The notes beneath the pieces are model-generated. The model was not told where the DNA came from. It saw nothing but the letters and a program-made list of their open reading frames with translations, and did no database searches. Position numbers and translations under genes: made by a program. From assembly GCF_964340395.1 (NCBI RefSeq), contig NC_135550.1, forward strand, positions 18,153,484 to 18,217,483: DNA of 64,000 nt, written 5' to 3'. Of this stretch, positions 1 to 10,951 are shown one piece after another. The first letter of the stretch is position 1. Each line of letters starts with the position of its first letter. This stretch comes from Glandiceps talaboti. Taxonomy: Eukaryota; Hemichordata; Enteropneusta; Spengelidae.

Positions 1-29
1 ACTATTCCCATTTAGAGTCGAGATCAGAT

Positions 30-180
30 AAAGATTAAGTTTAGCTGTGAAATGTAGTTGCCAGGTAGAGCTATAGAAGAAGTTGGTCCTATACAAACGA
101 ATAATCCAATGTAATCCTCATGGCTCCATACATTAAATAAATAACACTAATGTGAGAATCTAGGACTGAATACCTATCCA
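30..180. repeat. Dispersed repeat, copy 1
   Basis: The stretch around GGTAGAGCTATAGAAGAAGT, followed by a CATGGCTC block, closely resembles 37005-37135 in L2HGDH intron 7 (GGTAGAGCTGTAGAAAAAGT, then TATGGCTC). The resemblance extends about 60-70 bp at good identity. It is probably a short interspersed element; no ends or coding capacity are visible. Confidence 0.6.
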
Positions 181-229
181 TTAACCATATACCTAGACTA
201 AAATAAGGAGAAAATAAAAGAGTTCTTAC

Positions 230-357
230 CATTCATGGGCATTTCATCAATCTGTGTACTGTAATACTGTTCAATATCTCTCAGGATACGAATATCATCA
301 CTCTTAACAAAGTTGATGGCAACACCTTTACGACCATATCGACCTGAACGACCAATT
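230..357 (-). CDS. EIF4A3: EIF4A3 coding exon 11
   Basis: Residues 351-393 plus one base. It has [19 protein letters not shown] and [20 protein letters not shown]. It ends in a GTAAGA donor, so a last short exon must exist. Nothing in positions 1-229 reads as it. Confidence 0.95.
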
Positions 358-3300
358 CTGTCAAAACACCATTATACATTATTATATCTACAATACCACT
401 AATGTTTGGGAACTCTGGTAATAGAAGGGAGGGCTCTCGTAAAACTGGCACAGTTTCCCATATATTGTACCATCATTTTGGTGGGAAACCCCGGTAAAAT
501 GAAACTTGGGCAAATTTTACCAACTTAACACTCTTCAAAGTATACTTAGCATAACATTAATGTTACCCATACACAGAATGGGATGAAATCATTTCAAAGT
601 ATTTCATCCATCTGGCCAATATGCTACAATCAACTGGAATGGATTGACAGATATACATGGTTTAATGAAACCATTTTTGTATCTTAATGGGTTCTTTTTT
701 TCTTGAAACACCTTTGGGTATCCACATGGTACAAAATCAGTATATATAATTGGCTGGTAGAATAGTACACACTGCATGTACTTACCTGTGGATGTACAAT
801 TCACGATTGTTGGGGAGATCATAGTTGATTACCAAGGACACTTGCTGTACGTCAATACCACGAGCCCATACATCTGTTGTTATGAGAACCCGACTGTAAA
901 TACAATAACATTAGAAATTTAATTAGCAACATTTTGCGTGTTGGACATCTCATCATAAGAATGTATACACAGTGTCGCGGATGGTCATTAGTCTATGGTC
1001 CATAATATAGAGAATAATTTACAACCTTGCGTTTGCGATAGCAGTGCAGTGGCACATGATCTAGCGAAAGCACTTATAAGTTCCTGTCTTAAAAAATACG
1101 AACCTTACAATACGTAGAGATATATTAGTTATATTCAGTGTTTCAAAACGAAATAATCTAGAGCAATATTGCGACGATGATCATACAATCAACTCAGTCG
1201 TCCAAAAGTACTTTCACTACACTTTGTGCCGTGACAGGCACTATTGCGAATGCGACCATTTATAATCGCAAAATGGAAGTCACTGCGACCTACCTAGAGT
1301 GAGTGTGTCGCTATTTCTCATAAAACACTCCAGAATTTGATTGAAGGAATACATTATTTTTACCATTTGTCATTTGTTTTAAAGGCAAACTGGTAGTGAT
1401 TTCCATTATCAATGTTTAGCTTGCATCTCAGTTGGCCCTTGACCTGAATTTTTCCATGATAACATCCCTTACCTGGCCCCTGATCTGAATTCTTTCATGA
1501 TGGCATCTCTTTCTTTCTGTGGCATATCACCATGCATTGATGATACAGTGAAGTTGGCCTCTCTCATTTTTTCAGTTAACCAATCAACCTGCAAAATAGA
1601 CAAACAACACATTTTAACCAGTGATATAATACATTACATTATGATATACATATTTAGAACTAGTATTAGCAATTCTTATCATTTGCATAAAGCCTGTGTC
1701 CCCATTGTCCCTTCAACATGACCACAGGTTGGGTTAAAGGTCACACATTATGATAGTGAGTCATCCCAATGGGGAAGACAGAAGTACACCAACCAAGTTT
1801 CAGGTACAAAAATTTATCTTCATACAAATACCTGAATTTTTGAAACACAACCATGCTACTACATAAATAAACCTTACCTTTCTCTTGGTGTTGCAGAATA
1901 TAACAGCCTGTGTGTAATAGTGAGTGTACCATATAGATCACACACTTACCTTTCTCTTGGTGTTACAGAATATAACAGCCTGTGTAATAGTGAGTGTATC
2001 ATATAGATCACACAATGTGTCAAACTTCCATTCTTCTCTTTCCACAGCAACAAAAAATTGTTTGATTCCTTCCAACGTCAATTCATCACTGTAAAGATAG
2101 AGTAAATGTAAGCCAACAATCACAGTGATCTGTATATACAAAATGATGACTTGACTCTTGATAAGTTAACCATATGTTCTTGGGGATAAACACATGAAAA
2201 TGTCTACAATGTATGGACAGTTTGCAATGCATATGTAATAGCACTGTACATAGCTTAGTATCATATGGCCTCAATGAAATGCGTTTGCACTTAGCAATAC
2301 TAGTACACTGAATGTGTATTGGTGCAGTTATGTACATACCGTTTGACAAGAATACGAATTGGGTCTGTCATAAACTTGTGTGTCATTTCTAGGATTTCAT
2401 GTGGCAGTGTGGCACTAAACAACACTACTTGTGTGGCAGGTGGTAGGTAACGATAAACATCATAGATCTGTTCTTTGAAACCTGTAATAGAATACAGAAA
2501 TGCAAGTATTGTATGACTGACATGGTGTTAACAATCTGTTACATTACCATAATATAATGGTTAGAAGTAATATATATATACTGCCATATATACTGTCTAG
2601 CCATACTATATTTCATATTACATGTATAAACTTTGGGTCTACGCATACTATATTCCACATACCTTTATTCAACATTTCATCTGCTTCATCCAATACAAGT
2701 AATTTTATTGCTCTTGTTCTAAGATTCCGACGCCGAATCATATCTGACATAAAATTAAGGAAACTACACACATAAGAATTGAGGAGCTTGAATAATGATA
2801 TGGTCATACCACCGAATAAAGTTGTACACTGGAAAATTACATTTTCTAGCATGAGATCATTACAACATTACGACTCACACAGGTTTTACACACAACTCAA
2901 CAATGTAAAGCAACTTTGAAAGGATACCAAACACCCTGCCAGGTGTTCCAGAAACAACATGCTGACCATAATCCAATTTACGAATGTCTTCCCCAACGTT
3001 TGTACCACCTATGCATGCATGGCACTGCACACTCATGTAATCACCCAGCGCTAAAATAACCTGTAAAAGAACACATCAGTACACATGATGTTTAGATTTT
3101 GTTTGTCCTGATTGCAGCTTAACTCATCACAGACTACACTCAGTTTAGTCTTTGCAGTTTATCTATTGTCAGATACACATTGTAAATTTTACCTGAATAT
3201 TATGTGTCTCAGCCCATGGCCTGTGAGTTTATTGCTTCAATCATTGTATTTGTAATGAGTGATTGTTTCTGCATACATACCTTTTGTATTTGAACTGCCA

Positions 3301-5013
3301 ATTCTCTTGTCGGTGAAAGTATAAGTGCCTGTGTCTCTCTAACCTATAAAAATAACAAACAGTATTGTACTTCAATCACATACATGTATATAGTATTAAG
3401 TATATGTACATGTTGGTGATGCTCTCAATTCATAATCATATCATTAATAGTATGAATGCCTTACAATATTTGTCAGAAGGAATATAAAAGGTCTTTCATT
3501 TATAAAAGGCCATGAGTATCAAGCTCCAACAATAAATAACTTTTGCTAAGATACATGTGGTGTTGCCATTTTAGCACAACCACAAATGAAGGTTTTGTTT
3601 CTGTTCTGACCATAGAGGGTGTTGTTTTTCCTCAATCAGAATAGAGATATGCAGGACCACTCAGATTGAGAAAATACAAACAAATTGGGTCACCCTGATT
3701 GGATACTTACCTGTGTATCCAAAATTTGAAGAATTGATATTGAAAATGTTGCAGTCTTTCCAGTTCCTGACTGTGCCCTATATTGCAAGAAATAAACAAA
3801 GTAACACTTTTATTGTTTCAACAATCCCAAGTATTCTTTAATACACTAGTGACTCCTACATAGCAATTTTCAGAGTTTATTTATATGAATTGAGTAACCA
3901 GCTGAACAACTAAATATTATCAACGTTTTTTCTTTACCAAATGACAAATCCCTAAATGATATTTAACACAAGTGGATATCTAACTATGGATAATGTAGAT
4001 CATACAAATGTTGATGGCTGAGATTTTGTGCCACATACAACGTATGCTGGCTAAAATGATAACCAAAATATTGTTACTTACTGTGCAATGACATCTCTGC
4101 CTTTTACAACTGGTTTTACTGCTCTCTGTTGGATTGCTGATGGTTTTTCAAAGCCTGAAACGTTAGTAAAAGTAATTGTGTGTTTATACATCCAATGCAT
4201 TGATGATTACTACAAATGTATATTATTTAGATTTTAAGTTTAAGAAACTTCAAACCATACACTCTCCACCACTGTTTTGGAAAGTGGTCTGTGGTATTAA
4301 AGTCTGGAGCATAATCATAGACCATACACGTATAGGGACTATGGCATGAACATCATTGAAAGGGGTGAAAATTGGGCTTTGACAGGGCACAGAGCCCACT
4401 TCCCCCCACAAATTCTTACATTTATTTCACAAATCATTTCAAATCAAACGTTAAACGTTTTTACCAGCATTACTTATACATGAAAGCAATGGAGGAGACA
4501 ACAGAATTAATGTATAACATTTTTTTACAACATTTTTGTAGATAAAATACTAGTAGTATCGTTTTCATTTCATTCTTAGAAACTCGTGGATCAGACAAGC
4601 GCCACCCAGTGTCCACAACGTTCTCTGAGGAGAAAGTTTCGGCGAAAATAAGTATTTATACTTATTACTCTCTGTCCATGCATGTATACGTTTATATGGT
4701 AAGCGAGACGAAGTTATATTTAGACTAGCCGGACGGTGTGTAGGTCAATGGCTACTACTACTAGTACTACTACTACTACTACTACTAGCAAAAGCACAAA
4801 CACAATAACGTCAATCCCACGTCGCGTCGCGTTGTCGACGCTTCCAACCATCTCCAATATAGCGTCAATTAATCGAAACCTACCATATGCATATATGCCC
4901 CTTAGAAGATCTTCCCTGATCCCCATGTTATCGAATGTTGGAGTAACATCGACTTCTTCGCTTGTCTCGAATTCAATATTGGTCGCTTCAGCAGTCAACA
5001 CACGCCGCGCCAT
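230..5013 (-). CDS. EIF4A3: Eukaryotic initiation factor 4A-III (exon junction complex DEAD-box ATPase), 3' end missing
   Basis: ATP-dependent RNA clamp that forms the core of the exon junction complex in the nucleus. Eleven coding exons join in frame to 393 complete residues. Visible motifs are the Q-motif region ([10 protein letters not shown], from residue 44), Walker A AQAQSGTGK (67-75), PTRELA (101-106), GG and TPGR (129-130, 150-153), DEAD (174-177), SAT (205-207) and HRIGRSGR (350-357). [13 protein letters not shown] and FCNTKRK fit eIF4A3 rather than eIF4A1/2. The start ATG at 5013 is followed by a short N-terminus, about 13 residues shorter than human as I recall it. The conserved final residues (V-A-D-L-I in human) need one more exon beyond position 1. 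Intron 8 carries a duplicated copy of the exon 8 end. Identification is very secure. Confidence 0.96.
399..525. repeat. Dispersed repeat related to 24770-25025
   Basis: This stretch in EIF4A3 intron 10 has the series GGTAATAGAAGGGAGGG, GTAAAACT, ATTGTACCATCATTTTGG, GGGAAACCCCGGTAA. The same words in the same order recur as a degenerate tandem array in TRIM9 intron 1. Confidence 0.6.
786..893 (-). CDS. EIF4A3: EIF4A3 coding exon 10
   Basis: Residues 315-350 plus two bases. It includes [20 protein letters not shown] and [10 protein letters not shown] (motifs V and start of VI). Acceptor TTTACAG, donor CAG|GTAAGT. Confidence 0.95.
1473..1588 (-). CDS. EIF4A3: EIF4A3 coding exon 9
   Basis: Residues 277-314 plus two bases: [20 protein letters not shown] and then [18 protein letters not shown]. 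Donor CCAG|GTAAGG. Confidence 0.95.
1873..2014 (-). repeat. Tandem duplication of EIF4A3 exon 8 end and donor
   Basis: Two adjacent copies, 1945-2014 (70 bp, the functional exon end plus donor) and 1873-1944 (72 bp, in intron 8), differ at two substitutions and one 2-bp insertion. The intronic copy keeps a good donor (AAAG|GTAAGG at 1878/1877). The 2-bp insertion makes ACACACAG, an acceptor-like end, at 1908. Confidence 0.95.
1950..2088 (-). CDS. EIF4A3: EIF4A3 coding exon 8
   Basis: Residues 230-276, opening the second RecA domain with [20 protein letters not shown] and ending [10 protein letters not shown]. Its last 65 bases and donor (AAAG|GTAAGT) are repeated immediately downstream in intron 8 (see the repeat at 1873-2014). 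Confidence 0.94.
2340..2481 (-). CDS. EIF4A3: EIF4A3 coding exon 7
   Basis: Residues 183-229 plus two bases. It includes [20 protein letters not shown], the SAT motif and [20 protein letters not shown]. Donor ACG|GTATGT. Confidence 0.95.
2663..2743 (-). CDS. EIF4A3: EIF4A3 coding exon 6 (DEAD box)
   Basis: Residues 156-182 plus one base: [20 protein letters not shown] and then ADEMLNK. It holds the catalytic DEAD tetrad at residues 174-177. Confidence 0.95.
2928..3060 (-). CDS. EIF4A3: EIF4A3 coding exon 5
   Basis: Residues 112-155 plus one base. It contains [20 protein letters not shown] and the TPGR motif. Acceptor TTTTACAG, donor TTTG|GTATCC, which is weaker than the others. Confidence 0.93.
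3281..3343 (-). CDS. EIF4A3: EIF4A3 coding exon 4
   Basis: Residues 91-111, [20 protein letters not shown] and Lys. It holds motif Ia, PTRELA. Phase 0 at both ends. Confidence 0.95.
3711..3777 (-). CDS. EIF4A3: EIF4A3 coding exon 3
   Basis: Residues 68-90, with the Walker A motif AQAQSGTGK followed by [10 protein letters not shown]. The AQAQ form differs from the AQSQ I recall for human eIF4A3 and matches eIF4A1. Donor CAG|GTAAGT. Confidence 0.94.
4082..4154 (-). CDS. EIF4A3: EIF4A3 coding exon 2
   Basis: Residues 44-67 and two bases of Gln68: [20 protein letters not shown] and then VIA. It carries the Q motif that contacts the adenine of ATP. Acceptor TTTCAG, donor CA|GTAAGT. Confidence 0.94.
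4752..4788. repeat. (CTA)n microsatellite in EIF4A3 intron 1
   Basis: About a dozen CTA/TAC triplets with one interruption, just inside intron 1. It encodes the poly-T or poly-V stretches of spurious reading frames on either strand. Confidence 0.9.
4884..5013 (-). CDS. EIF4A3: EIF4A3 coding exon 1
   Basis: Residues 1-43 plus one base of Gly44. It contains [13 protein letters not shown] and LLRGIYAYG, the eIF4A3 N-terminal signature. The donor reads G|GTAGGT. The first in-frame ATG is used; the residues before FETSE ([14 protein letters not shown]) are unlike the longer vertebrate leader. Confidence 0.93.
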
Positions 5014-5200
5014 GTTGAACGATTACCCGGAAATGATGAACGAATTGAACTCTGGGATAAGGGACAGACAACCTCGTTCCAGACACCGTATTATGTGTTG
5101 CTAAAATTACGCACCTCGTTCAAAAGTGAACTACAATGCACTATTATTAAAATGAAAATACTTTATCAATATTTTTATGATGATCCATAATCTTCCACAT
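5014..5200 (-). promoter_or_regulatory. Probable EIF4A3 5' UTR and core promoter region
   Basis: This is the sequence immediately upstream of the EIF4A3 start codon. No TATA box or initiator can be called with confidence, and the transcription start is unknown. The assignment rests only on position. Confidence 0.35.
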
Positions 5201-6185
5201 ACCACACTCATGGATACAATCCTTCACAGAAATATTAAATTACTGTTTACATAGATGAAATTATAGGTTGTATTTATAGACTCTTAGCTAGGTGATGCAT
5301 TCCGAGAATTATCCCCATTCTAAATATGTGAATTTAATTTTTTTTTCTGACAGCAAGGTATATTCTTAATATTTTGCAAGCACTTTCTGTATGCCATCAA
5401 ACCTGAGCTTTTTTTCTACACTTTGAAATAAAAATATATCCCGCTTAGCACCACCAACAATAATATACTGATTCAAAAAGTACTTAGTTTGAAAAGGTCG
5501 GGTAATCAAATTGTCACATATGAGACTGAGGTGTACATATAATTCCCATCTCAAGCTTTTCCCATACTGTCAAAATGCTATTAAACTCCTTTAGATTTTC
5601 CCCTTATAACATTTTTTTGTAGATATATAAGATATAAGCTTATAGATAGATAAAACCTGTTACTTCTACCATAACTATTCTATCACATTGTCAGGTTAAT
5701 TGCACATTATAGTCAACATTAAATGCCATGGTACGACAGCGTTATTCCCATTAGACAAGGCATCATTTATAGGAATATTAATGGTGTAATATTTTGTTAT
5801 GATCAATATCATTCTAGTTTTCCTGACGATTGAAATCTTAGATAGATAAGAGGGGGTTTATGGCATTTTTAAAGCTTCCACTTCTCATGAATACTTTTTA
5901 TTTGAATATTCCTCTCAAAGGACGACAAATATTAAAAACACGCCTTTACTATGGTACAAGATGGTGATGAAACTGATGTAAACTGAATGTCTCATGTAGG
6001 AACGAAAAGGCAAGATTTTTTGGTTTGTTCACACGCATTGCCACATGACTGTATATTTATATTAAATTGTATGAAGGAATGTGAAGACGACGCCTTCTCC
6101 TGGATAATCATATTTCACAGCTTAACACCGACTAATGGTTTATCATTGACAAGTATATGGCAAACTAAGCATAATAAAGTTTCAA

Positions 6186-6325
6186 AAGACACACATACAC
6201 ATATACACACAAACGTAGACAGACGGACAGACAGCCAGGCAGTACAGACAGACATACATACATACATACATACATACACACGCGCGCGCTTACGAGCACA
6301 TATACGACGCGACATACATACACAC
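6186..6325. repeat. CA/CATA/CAGA simple repeats
   Basis: A mixture of ACAC, ACATACAT and GACAGACA tracts with a CGCGCGC stretch. It gives apparent reading frames in several phases and is not a gene. Confidence 0.9.
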
Positions 6326-6895
6326 ATATGTGCACAAAGACTACTAATTCAAACTGTACAACAAGCAAACATTGTACAACAACAAAAATTATTTTATTTA
6401 TTTTCTTAGTAAAAGCTATTAGTACTTTTTATGGTTTAAATTATAAAATATTATATACAATGGTGATTTATCTCTGGTTGTTGTGGTCAACATTCATTTC
6501 CATAAAATGATTAATTTAGTATTTCCCCAAATATCATTAATTACCAACATTTTAAATAATATATCATAAACGTATAATGACGTCCAATGTATCTGAATGT
6601 ATTAAAGATTATTAAGTGATACATCATCAGTCAACAGAGAACCTATTTGTCTGAGAGTTAAAAGGTTAGTAAGTAACGACGTTTTACATGTATGCAATAT
6701 TAAAGTTATCAATCTAAAACAAACTAATATCATGGTAATTACTTTATGTAATACGTGATATGCATAGTAAACATTCCTCGTCATATTATAACCCAACCAA
6801 AATTTTCAATGGAGAATATAAACTGTAATACATTGAGTGGTGATTTTAGAGGTGATGCTAACGTAACGTTGCTTTTCTACAGGACTCCGTCACCA

Positions 6896-6955
6896 AGGGA
6901 AGTGGTGGGAGTGGGGATATGGTGGGGGTGGGGTGGGGTGGGGTGGGGTGGGGTG
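6896..6955. repeat. GTGGG tract
   Basis: G-rich on the plus strand, with repeated GGGGTGGGGTGGGGTGGGGT. The runs of four or more G could form a G-quadruplex on this strand. Confidence 0.85.
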
Positions 6956-7229
6956 TGGCTAGAACGAGAACATCTCTACTCCTTTTTCAGACATGAGCAA
7001 TAGCAAATGACCTACCACTATAAAGATGAGTTTTCAGGCAGGATTCAAGCCGCTGAATAGTCTAGTGAAACCCTTGTCCGACTCCTGGACCCCTTTTCGT
7101 CAAAACAAATGCAAAAAGTACAACGTTTACATGTAAGGCTCGAACGACCAAAAAGTAAACCCCATGGACAATACAAGCCTACATAGCTTCTCACCAGAGT
7201 ATCTCCCTCCCCCGAGTGGACCATGGCAC

Positions 7230-7617
7230 CAAGACAATTAATTAATTAATTCATTCATTCATTCGTTCGTTCGTTCGTTCGTTCATGCATTCATTCGTTC
7301 GTTCATTCGTTCATGCATTTGTTAATTCATTCATTCATTCATTTGTTCATATGTTCATTCGTTCATTCATTCATTCGTTCATTCATTCGTTCATTCATTC
7401 ATTCATTTGTACATTCATTCATTCATTCATTCATTCATTCATTCGTTCATCCATCCATCCATCCATCCATCCATCCATCCATCCATCCATCCATTCATTC
7501 ATCCATCCATCCATCCATCCATCCATCCATTCATTCATTCATTCATTCATTCATTCATTCATTCATTCATTCATTCATTCATTCATTCATTCATTCATTC
7601 ATTCATTCATTCATTAC
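7230..7617. repeat. (ATTC)n/(GTTC)n/(ATCC)n compound microsatellite
   Basis: Nearly 390 bp of 4-base units: ATTA, then ATTC/GTTC, then blocks of ATCC, then a long pure ATTC run. All three plus-strand frames are open, producing His-Ser-Phe-Ile and His-Pro-Ser-Ile repeats, a by-product of the 4-base period. Confidence 0.97.
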
Positions 7618-8822
7618 TTCATCAGAACTTTTACAAATTTAACGTGTCATTGTATTTTTCGTGTTGACTGCGTAATTTCACCTTTCGACAAAATACGGCA
7701 TCGTGACATATTAAACTATGTAGGACACTTGTCCAGTATGATCCTTGCGGGTAAACTAAGTTTATTGATAGGGTTTTGTCTGAAATATCAAACATTAAAC
7801 TATATGCCAAGTGTTACATCGTTATGCTCATGTAAGCAATTTGATTTTTATGTCTAAAAAATATGACAGCCTATCTATTGTGAGGATTTGTGAATTCACC
7901 AAGGTCACTTTTACATGTTATCCATGGGTAATATAAGAACGGCACGCACATACTCAAGCACGCATGCACGCACGCACAATTCCTGTATACAAATATGGGG
8001 CATATGTGGTAAGAAAAGTACTACATACCAAATATCTCTTTGAATATTTTGTTTGCATATAAACAGGGAAGTGGTATTTTGATTGATTTGGTGTCATGTG
8101 TTGCTCATGTTAATCTGTGTTGATCTATTTGTTGTTGTTGACTTGTTCATGTTGTCATTCCACCGGCATTAAAATTTTACTATTCTTGGTAAAAGTTTTA
8201 TAATAATGCCACTTTTTAAAATGTTGCATAGTGTAGAACTTGTTATGCATATACAGTAAGTGTTCAGCAATTTTTTCCCCTTGTGAAAAGTCTCTGTGAT
8301 GGTTTGCCACAAGAGGGCGCTAGACTGAAAAATTCTCAACTTGTTTTGCCTTCATTTGAGAGCTTGAGAATGATCATCATTAATTCTTACTGGTGAAAAA
8401 AAAAATTTTAAATTTCAATTCAAAAGGACTTTTGCCCTTGTGTGATGACTGGTCCATTTCTGGTAAATGTTGATTAAACTCAGAGAATACTTTATGTATA
8501 GTATAAATAATAATACAAAATCTAGTACTTTCTCACACTATGCTCAAAGGGATTTTACAATTATGTTCCTGGCATAGGCCAATAACAGCTGCCTCTAGAA
8601 GAGCATAGGACTAAAGCTAGCATACAGCAACCTAAATATCCTATCCTGTCTTGTGTCATTCAGTTTTGTTGTAGTTCATATCTTTACCCCACTCACAAAC
8701 AAATTGTAGCAACGAGGCTCAACAAATTTCACACAGATTTCAGTCTGACCATTTGACCATCGTGACTCTACAATCTATTTTGACACATGTATTATGTTAA
8801 AGGTTAATCAACATTAGAAATA

Positions 8823-8942
8823 CAACACACACACACACACACACACAGACTCATGCATATACACACATACTTACACATCACACACATCATACGCACACAC
8901 GCACACACACACGCACACACAAACACATGCACACACACACAT
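8823..8942. repeat. (CA)n microsatellite cluster
   Basis: CA dinucleotide tracts interrupted by TCATGCATAT- and GCACAC-type segments. Confidence 0.95.
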
Positions 8943-9247
8943 CAGAGAAATCTACTTGTCAGTATCAATGCTTTCAATTCTTTACTGTCAGACTTTTAAA
9001 GAAAAAGGTACATCTTCTCAAAAAACATTTACTGCATGCAGCCTATGGCATAGTACTCTTTGAGCCATGCAGTACTTATATACTAATCTAGTCTACTTAG
9101 AAATGTGACTATCGTAAAATGACAATATACACAATGCTACAGATTACTAATTTCACTTGTTCTGCACAAATCTAAACACTTGCTATATCTCCCTACTGTG
9201 TTTTTAACAGGCAGAGCTATAGACACAAGGTATGCTAGGTGTATCCA

Positions 9248-9452
9248 ATGGTGTGTGTGTGTGTGTGTGTGTGTGATGGGGGGGGGGGGTTAAGTTCAGG
9301 TTCAACTAAACACAAGGTATGCTGGGAGTATGTTATTACATGTGTGTGTTTATGTGTGTAGGCAGCTCAATACTGAGAACATACAATGTGTGTGTGTGTG
9401 TGTGTCTGTGTGTGTCTGTGTGTGTATGTATGTGTGTGTGTGTGTGTGTGCC
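9248..9452. repeat. (TG)n tracts with a G run
   Basis: TG runs at 9250-9274 and 9386-9452, the first followed by a run of G. The word ACACAAGGTATGCT occurs before and after the first run, suggesting a local duplication. Confidence 0.9.
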
Positions 9453-10811
9453 CATGAGTGAGGTACACTCGTTTTATGCATTACAGAAAAAATACATGAA
9501 GCATTTACTTCATCTAAATATTAACTTGGCTCTACCACTGAAAAGCTGTGTAAATTGCAACAAAGCTTGCAAGGATTCAAGTAAAAATCAAGATCTCAGT
9601 AAAATTTCTCATTTAAATCCAGACAGTGCATCATTCAGGTAAATCACATAAAACAGCCTTACAATTTTTTTTTTGTTAAACAAAGTGCACAGTCAAGTTA
9701 TAAGGACCTAACAAGAAATAATCACCATACTTTATTTACTCTGTCCTTCATAATATTTCATAACATTTCTTATTTCACTTCCTCAAAATTAATTAATTTG
9801 TTCCAAAATTGTCGTAAATCAAATTTCCACAAGTTATGGTACACATGTAGATGAAAACTGAAAGCCTACAGGTGGGTGAATAGGTGGAAAGCTAAAGATA
9901 TGATAGAAACAACTTTACATTCCTCTCAAACAGCTCATGTTCTGCATATAGCCTTCATTTTTCTGTGCAAATACACAGGATTTAATGAAGGAATGTGCCG
10001 TCAATATTTCAAGTCAACAACTCAAGTTAGTGTGAATATTTATACCAATCTGGCATAAAAGTGTGACATGATCTTAAATGTTGTAGGAAATTCCTCATCA
10101 TCCCTTTCCCCCCATAATTTACCACAATATTTCTATAAACATTTCAAAAAAAATATGCTGCATGTCAGAGGATTTGACCCTAGTATAAATCAGTAGAAGT
10201 TATTTTGAAAAAAGACAATATTTTGTAACGGCTGCAAATAATTTTGATTACAATGCGTTTGTTTCTAAATTATAAAGATCATGTACACATATTCACCAAT
10301 GTTAAAATAATTTTTGTCTGGAAGTTGGCATAATTTCTTTAATTTCAATTTTTTTTTATCAAAACGGGTCTCAAACCAGATTTAATACTTTTCACGGATT
10401 GTATCATAAATTTCATGTTATTCACTTAGCAATTTCCATGTTTCTGGCATTATTTGCTATCAGTACCATTACTTTAAATTTTTTAGCTGTCATGCAATTC
10501 ACACACAGATGCCTTGGAGTACCATAATACAATAAAAAACTGGTCAATACCAAAAAGAATGCCCACACAAAATTTTGTTTCCAAGAAGAATTTTACATGA
10601 TTTACAAAATGTTTCCCCCCCCAAGTGTAACCTGACGTCATGCAAATAAAGTGAACAGTGATTTAAACTTGGGAAGAGGGAAGAGTAAGAGCTTACTGTA
10701 GTCTACAGGTTTATCAAACGATAATAAGTCTTACATTGCTATTTATTTCTCCATTCAGGCATTTCAGGTAAGTTTAAAACAGACAGAATACAGCAATATA
10801 ATGAACAGCTG

Positions 10812-10951
10812 AGTTGAGATTCAATGCCATGGATAACACTAGACTACAGAGGGCAGTAGCTATGGTTAATACAGTATTTTTAGTTGAGATTCAATGCCAT
10901 GGATAACACTAGATTACAGAGGGCAGTGACCATTGTTAATACAGTATTTCA
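10812..10951. repeat. 70-bp tandem duplication
   Basis: Two copies with period 70 (10812-10881, 10882-10951) share AGTTGAGATTCAATGCCATG and GAGGGCAGT, with few substitutions. Confidence 0.9.

Noticed and set aside
4736-5104. A 122-residue plus-strand frame starting in a Thr-rich run
   Set aside because: It is antisense to EIF4A3 exon 1 and its intron, with the Thr run from the CTA microsatellite.
7035-7065. GGATTCAAGCC as a possible tRNA B box
   Set aside because: No matching A box or cloverleaf arms around it; no tRNA gene is supported anywhere in the window.
7285-7857. A 190-residue frame of His-Ser-Phe-Ile repeats
   Set aside because: It is produced by the ATTC/ATCC microsatellite, with equal open frames in other phases.
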